DNA of 9,886 nt from Candidatus Avipropionibacterium avicola (GTDB taxonomy: Bacteria > Actinomycetota > Actinomycetes > Propionibacteriales > Propionibacteriaceae). Of this stretch, positions 5,280 to 9,886 are shown one piece after another; position 1 is the first letter of the stretch; each line of letters begins with the position of its first letter. The DNA is taken from the NCBI GenBank assembly GCA_018715445.1, contig DVLP01000184.1, forward strand, positions 1 to 9,886, written 5' to 3'. The notes under the pieces were generated by a model, which ran no database searches, had not been told where the DNA came from, and was given only the letters and a program-made list of their open reading frames with translations. Both the position numbers and the translations under genes were made by a program.

Positions 5280-6807
5280 CGGGACCACGGTGGCCGAGTG
5301 CGGTGAGGATGTAGTTGCAGGTCAGGTCGTCGCCGTGGGCCAGGCCGAAACGCCACATCCGCGCATACAGCTCGTCGACCACCTCGCGCAGCTCCGACGG
5401 CACGGTCGAGCCCTCGGTGATCCCGGTGCGGCGGGCCGGGCGGTCGCGATGGAGCAGGTTGTGACGCTGCCCCGGATCGTTGACCAGGTCGTACAGCTCG
5501 TCGGCGTCGAAGAAGTTGACCACCAGCATCCAGCGGTCGGTCATCACGACCCGCTGGTTGCCGAGGGTCTCGTTGCCGTTGCTGGCGAAGTGCACCTCCC
5601 CCGGCCCGTCGAGGGGCTCACCCCGCAGGGCCGGGACCAAGGAGTGGCCGGGCATGGGTGCGGTCGGTTCGCGGCCGCAGAGCTCCATCAGGGTCGGGCC
5701 CAGGTCGATCATCGAGACCAGGTCGGTCACGGTCGTCCCGCGGACGTCCTCCCCCAGCGGGGCGCCGCCGATCACCAACGGCACGTGGTAGGCCGAGGTG
5801 AAGGCCGGCAGGCCCTTGCACCACAGGCCGTGGTCACCGGCATAGTCCCCATGGTCGGAGAGGTAGACGAAGATCGTGTCCTCGAGCTGGCCGGAGGCCG
5901 CAACCGCGTCACGGACCCGGCCGAACAGGTGGTCCTCGTAGCTGCAGAAGGCCAGGTAGTGGCGCAGTGCCTCGCGGTGCTCCTGCTCGGTGAGCTGGTC
6001 GAACCGGTCACGGATCCGACGGTAGAGCGCCGGCTTGTCGTGCATCGGGTCGTCGAAGGTCTCCGGGAGCTCGATGGCGTCGAGGTCGTACAGGTCGAGG
6101 AACTCCTGGGGTGGCTGGTACGGATCGTGCGGCCCCAGCGTGCCGACGTAACTGATCCATGGCTGGTCACCCTCGGCAGCGGAGGTGATGAACTCGATCG
6201 CCGAGTCGACCACGGCACGGTCGCCGTACGGGTCGGGGTTGACCCGGTAGTGCACGTAGTCGGTGTAACCGGGGCGCAGGATCTCGCCGGGGCGACGTTG
6301 CCGCCCGGGGTCATGGTCGACGGCAGCCTGCGCGGCGAGCTCTCGGTCGCGCTCGGTCGCGGCGGCCCGCTGCTGCTCCTCGGTGGCCTCGCCGGCGGCA
6401 CCGGGGGCGGTGACCAGGCACTCCTGCCAGCCGACGTCACGCGGGTTCAGCGTGTTGCTGACATGCCACTTGCCGGCGAAGCCGAGGCGGAAGCCGGCCT
6501 CGGCCAGGTCCTGGGACCAGAACCGGGTGTCGGCGTAGGGGGTCCGCCGCAGCGCATTGGCGACGTTGACGTTGTTCCACACCCCGTGGGTGCTGGGGGG
6601 CAGGCCGGTGAGGAAGGAGGTCCGCGACGGACAACAGTGCGGCGACACGGTGTGGGCGCGGGTGAACGTGACCCCGTCGGCGGCCAACGCGTCGACGTGC
6701 GGCGTGATCGCCTTGAGGGGATCGCCGGGCAGCACGGTGGCGCCGCGCTGCTGGTCGGTCATGAACACGACGATGTTGGGGATGGTGGGAAGGCCCTGGC
6801 GCGACAC
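5263..6807 (-). CDS. Formylglycine-dependent sulfatase (arylsulfatase/choline-sulfatase-like), cytoplasmic
   Basis: A 514-residue sulfatase of the alkaline-phosphatase superfamily. Seen, counted from the chosen GTG: metal-binding [12 protein letters not shown] (D18, Q19), the sulfatase signature [14 protein letters not shown] with the formylglycine cysteine C58 in C-C-P-S-R, GKWHVS (K113, H115), GPHDPY (H227), and [16 protein letters not shown] (D318, H319, K331). All expected catalytic and Ca-binding positions are present, so it should be active if a formylglycine-generating enzyme exists elsewhere in the genome. It hydrolyses sulfate esters; the substrate is unknown. No signal peptide is seen, which suggests a cytoplasmic enzyme acting on an imported ester. 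The GTG at 6807 is chosen because the core fold begins about 10 residues later and a TAGCCT hexamer sits 7 nt upstream. The longer open frame to 7074 lies over the start of aceE and is not family sequence. It lies between DUF3052 and aceE, which are near neighbours in mycobacteria, and so may be an insertion. Confidence 0.92.
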   Translation of the reverse strand: MSRQGLPTIPNIVVFMTDQQRGATVLPGDPLKAITPHVDALAADGVTFTRAHTVSPHCCPSRTSFLTGLPPSTHGVWNNVNVANALRRTPYADTRFWSQDLAEAGFRLGFAGKWHVSNTLNPRDVGWQECLVTAPGAAGEATEEQQRAAATERDRELAAQAAVDHDPGRQRRPGEILRPGYTDYVHYRVNPDPYGDRAVVDSAIEFITSAAEGDQPWISYVGTLGPHDPYQPPQEFLDLYDLDAIELPETFDDPMHDKPALYRRIRDRFDQLTEQEHREALRHYLAFCSYEDHLFGRVRDAVAASGQLEDTIFVYLSDHGDYAGDHGLWCKGLPAFTSAYHVPLVIGGAPLGEDVRGTTVTDLVSMIDLGPTLMELCGREPTAPMPGHSLVPALRGEPLDGPGEVHFASNGNETLGNQRVVMTDRWMLVVNFFDADELYDLVNDPGQRHNLLHRDRPARRTGITEGSTVPSELREVVDELYARMWRFGLAHGDDLTCNYILTALGHRGPGIVLG

Positions 6808-6814
6808 GCAGCCG

Positions 6815-6820
6815 AGGCTA
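6815..6820 (-). promoter_or_regulatory. Candidate -10 hexamer TAGCCT for a leaderless sulfatase transcript
   Basis: On the minus strand TAGCCT is followed by 7 nt and then the GTG at 6807, with no Shine-Dalgarno between. No convincing -35 is seen. The expected -35 zone overlaps the dyad at 6834-6853, which would suit regulated transcription. Confidence 0.45.
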
Positions 6821-6833
6821 CCGGGTGTCCACC

Positions 6834-6853
6834 GTGGGCCCGCCCGGGTGCAC
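6834..6853. promoter_or_regulatory. 20-bp imperfect dyad between sulfatase and aceE, possible operator
   Basis: The bases read GTG-N2-CCCG-N2-CGGG-N2-CAC, so 14 of 20 positions obey two-fold symmetry. It is centred about 36 nt upstream of the sulfatase start and 100 nt upstream of aceE. A dimeric repressor or activator could bind there. GC-rich symmetry arises easily by chance in this genome, so this is a weak call. I cannot name a regulator. Confidence 0.3.
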
Positions 6854-6931
6854 ATTGTCGGGACGGGAGTGACACACTGGGGGTTGCGTGGTTTCCCCGA
6901 CACCGGGAGACCGGGCACCAGACGACCTGAC

Positions 6932-6937
6932 AAGGAG
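6932..6937 (+). promoter_or_regulatory. Shine-Dalgarno AAGGAG for aceE
   Basis: AAGGAG lies 6 nt before the ATG at 6944, an ideal spacing. It fixes the aceE start against the open frame that continues upstream to 6557. The upstream region from 6854 has no TAnnnT hexamer, so the aceE promoter remains unlocated. Confidence 0.85.
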
Positions 6938-6943
6938 CGCAGA

Positions 6944-9700
6944 ATGGCCACCCGCCCTGGCGATCGCCCTGCCATCACAGCACATGGCATTCCGAGCCAG
7001 CTTCCCGACACCGACACCGAGGAGACCGCCGAGTGGCTGGCGTCTCTGGACGGTCTGGTCGACGAGTCCGGCAAGCATCGCGCGCGCTACGTGATGTCGA
7101 AGCTGCTGGACCGCGCCCGGGAGCGCAACATCGGCCTGCCGGCGCTGCGCAGCTCCGACTACATCAACACGATCCCGCCGGAGGCCGAGCCGTACTTCCC
7201 CGGTGACGAGGACGTGGAGCGCCGGATCCGGGCCTTCGTCCGGTGGAACGCCGCGGTGATGGTCTCCAAGGCCAACCGCAAGGGTCTCGAGGTCGGCGGT
7301 CACATCGCCACCTACCAGTCGGTCGCCAGCCTGTACGAGGTGGGCTACAACCACTTCTTCCGCGGCAAGAACCATCCCGGTGGCGGTGACCACATCTACT
7401 TCCAGGGCCACGCCTCCCCCGGCAACTACGCCCGCGGCTACCTCGAGGGTCGGCTCACCACCGACCAGCTCGACGGCTTCCGCCAGGAGGTCTCCCTCGG
7501 CCCGCACAAGGGGCTCTCGTCCTATCCGCACCCGCGGTTGATGCCGGACTTCTGGGAGTACCCGACGGTCTCGATGGGCATCGCCTCGATCGCCTCGATC
7601 TATCAGGCCCGCTTCAACAAGTACCTCCACAACCGTGGCATCAAGGACACCTCGGACCAGCACGTCTGGGCCTTCCTCGGTGACGGCGAGATGGGTGAGC
7701 CGGAGTCGCTGGGCGCGATCACGGTGGCGGCCCGCGAGGGACTGGACAACCTCACCTTCGTCATCAACTGCAACCTGCAGCAGCTCGACGGGCCGGTCCG
7801 CGGCAACGGCAAGATCGTCCAAGAACTGGAGTCGGTCTTCCTCGGTGCCGGCTGGAACGTCATCAAGGTTCTGTGGGGCCGCGGCTGGGATCCGCTGCTG
7901 GCCCAGGACCGCGACGGTGCCCTGGTGCACAAGATGAACACCACCCCGGACGGTCAGTTCCAGACCTACTCGGTCGAGTCCGGGTCCTACATCCGCGAGC
8001 ACTTCTTCGATGATCCGCGACTGGCGAAGATGGTCGAGGGCCTGTCCGACGACGACCTGCGCCGCCTGCCGCGCGGCGGTCACGACTACCGCAAGGTGTA
8101 CGCCGCCTACCGTGCGGCCACCGAGCACGTCGGCCAGCCGACGGTGATCCTGGCCCAGACCATCAAGGGCTGGACGATCGAGGCCCTGGAGGGACGCAAT
8201 GCGACCCACCAGATGAAGAAGCTCACCAGCAAGGACCTGCTGGCCTTCCGTGACCGGCTCTACCTGCCGATCCCGGACTCGGCCCTGCAGGATCCGTACG
8301 ATCCGCCGTACTTCCACCCCGGTGACGATTCGCCGGAGATCGAGTACATGCAGGAACGGCGTCGCAAGCTGGGCGGCTACCTGCCCGAGCGACGGGTCCA
8401 CCCCGAGCCCATCCCGCTGCCGGACGCCTCGGCCTACGAGCCGATGACCAAGGGGGCCGGGGCCAACAAGGTCGCGACCACCCAGGCCTTCGTACGCCTG
8501 CTGCGCGACCTGATGAAGAACAAGGAGTTCGGCAAGCACATCGTGCCGATCGCCCCGGACGAGTTCCGCACCTTCGGCATGGACTCGATGTTCCCCACCA
8601 ACAAGATCTACTCCGCGGTGGACCAGAACTACGAGTCGGTCGACCGCAAGCTGTTGCTGGCCTGGAAGGAATCCACCCAGGGCCAGCTGCTCCACGAGGG
8701 CATCTCCGAGGTCGGCGCGATGGGGTCGTTCATGGCGGCCGGGTCGTCGTACGCGAACCACGGTGTGCCGATGATCCCGGTCTACATCTTCTACTCGATG
8801 TTCGGCTTCCAGCGCACCGGCGACTTCATCTGGGCCGCCACCGACCAGTTGGCCCGCGGCTTCCTGGTCGGTGCGACCGCCGGCCGCACCACGCTGACCG
8901 GTGAGGGACTGCAGCACGCCGACGGGCACTCGCCCCTGTTGGCCTCCAGCAACACCGCGGTGATGCACTACGACCCAGCCTTCGCCTACGAGGTCGCCCA
9001 CATCACCCGCGACGGCCTGCAGCGGATGTACGGCTTCGGAGACGGTGAGTCCGGCGAGGACGTCGTCTACTACCTGACCGTCTACAACGAGCCGGTCCCC
9101 CAGCCCGCCCAGCCCGAGGGTCTCGACCCCGAGCAGATCATCAAGGGGCTGTATCGGTTCGCCGATGCTCCCGAGGGGGTCGACGGCCCGCGGGTGAACC
9201 TGTTCGCCTCCGGTGTCGGTGCTCCTTGGGCGATGGAGGCCCGCGACATCCTCGCCGAGAAGCACGGCGTCGCGGCGAGCCTGTGGTCGGTGACCTCGTG
9301 GAACGAGCTGCGTCGTGAGGCGCTGGAGTGTGACGCGTGGAACTTCGCCCACGCCGACCAGGATCCCCGGGTCCCCTATGTCACCCAGCAGTTGGAGGGT
9401 GTCGAGGGCCCGGTCGTCGCCGTGAGTGACTTCATGCGCGCCGTGCAGGACCAGATCCAGCAGTGGGTCCCGAACCGCTACGTCTCCCTGGGCGCCGACG
9501 GCTTCGGCTTCGCCGACACCCGTCCGGCCGCTCGCCGCTTCTTCAAGATCGATGCCGAGTCGATCGTGGTCGCGGCCCTGCAGTCGCTGGCGGCCGAGGG
9601 CAAGTACGACCGGGCGGCTGCCGCCCGGGCCTACGACGACTACCGGATCGCCGACCCGACCGCCGTGGCCGATCGTGCCCAGGAGGGCGGCGACGCCTGA
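6944..9700 (+). CDS. aceE: Pyruvate dehydrogenase E1 component, homodimeric type
   Basis: A complete 918-residue E1 subunit that decarboxylates pyruvate with thiamine diphosphate and acetylates the lipoyl domain of E2. Seen: the thiamine-diphosphate/Mg motif GDGE (246-249) ending in [11 protein letters not shown] (275-285); GGHIATYQS (118-126, H120) and YFQGHASPG (152-160, H156), matching the active-site histidines of the E. coli enzyme; [10 protein letters not shown] (417-426, H422); the cofactor-activating glutamate E589 in [12 protein letters not shown]; and GLQHADGHS (655-663). Length (about 890-930 is normal) and all motifs argue for a fully active enzyme. The start is set by AAGGAG 6 nt upstream. 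No E2 or E3 gene is adjacent, which is usual for actinobacterial aceE. Third-position GC is very high with strongly biased codons, fitting high expression. It is divergent from the sulfatase and followed at once by an actinobacterial-type repeat. Confidence 0.98.
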   Translation: MATRPGDRPAITAHGIPSQLPDTDTEETAEWLASLDGLVDESGKHRARYVMSKLLDRARERNIGLPALRSSDYINTIPPEAEPYFPGDEDVERRIRAFVRWNAAVMVSKANRKGLEVGGHIATYQSVASLYEVGYNHFFRGKNHPGGGDHIYFQGHASPGNYARGYLEGRLTTDQLDGFRQEVSLGPHKGLSSYPHPRLMPDFWEYPTVSMGIASIASIYQARFNKYLHNRGIKDTSDQHVWAFLGDGEMGEPESLGAITVAAREGLDNLTFVINCNLQQLDGPVRGNGKIVQELESVFLGAGWNVIKVLWGRGWDPLLAQDRDGALVHKMNTTPDGQFQTYSVESGSYIREHFFDDPRLAKMVEGLSDDDLRRLPRGGHDYRKVYAAYRAATEHVGQPTVILAQTIKGWTIEALEGRNATHQMKKLTSKDLLAFRDRLYLPIPDSALQDPYDPPYFHPGDDSPEIEYMQERRRKLGGYLPERRVHPEPIPLPDASAYEPMTKGAGANKVATTQAFVRLLRDLMKNKEFGKHIVPIAPDEFRTFGMDSMFPTNKIYSAVDQNYESVDRKLLLAWKESTQGQLLHEGISEVGAMGSFMAAGSSYANHGVPMIPVYIFYSMFGFQRTGDFIWAATDQLARGFLVGATAGRTTLTGEGLQHADGHSPLLASSNTAVMHYDPAFAYEVAHITRDGLQRMYGFGDGESGEDVVYYLTVYNEPVPQPAQPEGLDPEQIIKGLYRFADAPEGVDGPRVNLFASGVGAPWAMEARDILAEKHGVAASLWSVTSWNELRREALECDAWNFAHADQDPRVPYVTQQLEGVEGPVVAVSDFMRAVQDQIQQWVPNRYVSLGADGFGFADTRPAARRFFKIDAESIVVAALQSLAAEGKYDRAAAARAYDDYRIADPTAVADRAQEGGDA

Positions 9701-9730
9701 CCCCTTCGGTCCCCGAGCCCGTCGAGGGGC
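9701..9730. repeat. Actinobacterial intergenic palindromic repeat directly after aceE
   Basis: The stretch with core CGGTCCCCGAGCCCGTCGAG closely resembles the dispersed element I recall from many Actinobacteria as GGTCCCTGAGCCTGTCGAAGGG, whose spurious translation is VPEPVEG; that peptide can be read here in the frame of 9463-9783. The outer arms CCCC(T)TCG (9701-9708) and CGAGGGG (9723-9729) can pair with one bulge. It begins on the base after the aceE stop and could act as a terminator or mRNA 3' protector, but has no T-run. Confidence 0.6.
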
Positions 9731-9740
9731 AGCGAGTCGG

Positions 9741-9746
9741 TATCGT
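9741..9746 (+). promoter_or_regulatory. Candidate -10 hexamer TATCGT for the gene at 9753
   Basis: TATCGT is followed by 6 nt and then the ATG at 9753. No Shine-Dalgarno is present, so a leaderless transcript is likely. No clear -35 is seen; the expected zone falls at the edge of the repeat that follows aceE. Confidence 0.45.
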
Positions 9747-9752
9747 GCCACC

Positions 9753-9886
9753 ATGCCCGATGCCGCCGCTGCTCTCTGCCTGATCGCCGACGAACTCCGC
9801 TCGATGGCGGCAGCGGCTCGACGATTCTCGAGGGATCCGCATGAGTTGGAGCGGGCCGATCGCACGATGGCCACGGCCGCTCGGAT
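9753..9886 (+). CDS. Probable Nudix hydrolase with Nudix_hydro_N domain, 5' part only
   Basis: Forty-four codons are visible before the window ends, in a frame with no stop. The pattern LCLIADELRSMAAAARRF then SRDPHELERAD then ATAAR resembles the N-terminal domain (Nudix_hydro_N) whose usual form is a LRIADELRAxAxxGLxY helix followed by DPYDxERY. That domain precedes a Nudix catalytic domain in enzymes acting on ADP-ribose or capped or activated nucleotides. The catalytic domain lies outside the window, so this is a domain-level guess. It starts 52 nt after aceE, beyond the palindromic repeat, and has its own -10-like hexamer, so it is probably not part of an aceE operon. Confidence 0.55.
   Translation, partial: MPDAAAALCLIADELRSMAAAARRFSRDPHELERADRTMATAAR

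Noticed and set aside
5290..6930. 546-codon open frame on the plus strand opposite the sulfatase
   Set aside because: Antisense shadow of a gene with clear catalytic motifs; low-complexity V/G/R-rich translation and no ribosome binding site.
6557..6943. Upstream extension of aceE by 129 codons
   Set aside because: It overlaps the sulfatase in antisense, shows no homology to E1 N-termini, and the AAGGAG site fixes the start at 6944.
6808..7074. N-terminal extension of the sulfatase
   Set aside because: It overlaps the 5' end of aceE on the other strand and is not family sequence.
6818..9874. 1018-codon open frame on the minus strand opposite aceE
   Set aside because: It mirrors the codon pattern of a high-GC gene. 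The translation is repetitive, rich in V, G, R, D and H, with no domain, while the plus strand encodes complete aceE with all catalytic motifs.

Overview
This is a high-GC window with the coding style of an actinomycete: GTG starts, strong third-position GC, and several genes that begin within 6-7 nt of a TAnnnT -10 hexamer, as in leaderless transcripts. The neighbourhood ahpE-like peroxiredoxin / DUF3052 protein / homodimeric pyruvate dehydrogenase E1 (aceE) matches the order I recall from Mycobacterium (Rv2238c, Rv2239c, Rv2241). A repeat just after aceE resembles an intergenic palindrome I know from many Actinobacteria. I would place the organism in Actinomycetota, possibly Propionibacteriales, but the sequence alone does not settle the order.

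Layout. (1) Positions 1-1077, minus: a truncated SAF-UxaA/GarD-type sugar-acid dehydratase, with a Nudix hydrolase (1120-1575, minus) just upstream. (2) Positions 1634-4194, plus: a compact three-gene run of a GT87/PimE-like polytopic mannosyltransferase, a 116-residue four-helix membrane protein of unknown function, and a cytoplasmic lactonase-family beta-propeller. (3) Positions 4205-5103, minus: ahpE-like 1-Cys peroxiredoxin and DUF3052, converging on the lactonase with only 10 nt between the stops. (4) Positions 5263-6807, minus: an FGly-type sulfatase (CCPSR motif). (5) Positions 6944-9700, plus: complete aceE, divergent from the sulfatase across a 136-nt regulatory gap. (6) From 9753, plus: the start of a protein that looks like a Nudix hydrolase with the Nudix_hydro_N domain.

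How the genes may work together. AceE is the decarboxylating subunit of the pyruvate dehydrogenase complex. In mycobacteria the AhpE peroxiredoxin and a DUF3052 protein sit beside it, so a link between redox defence and PDH is plausible but unproven. The sulfatase lies between DUF3052 and aceE and looks like an insertion into this neighbourhood. The GT87 run suggests cell-envelope glycolipid or lipoglycan synthesis. The dehydratase fragment suggests hexarate or hexonate catabolism.

No gene-free stretch exceeds 160 nt. I see no tRNA, rRNA, CRISPR array, insertion sequence or phage gene. Most of the window is ordinary chromosome. The points worth a second look are the recurrent leaderless-start architecture, an in-frame 21-bp tandem duplication that doubles the sulfatase stop codon, a 20-bp dyad between sulfatase and aceE, and the sulfatase's position.
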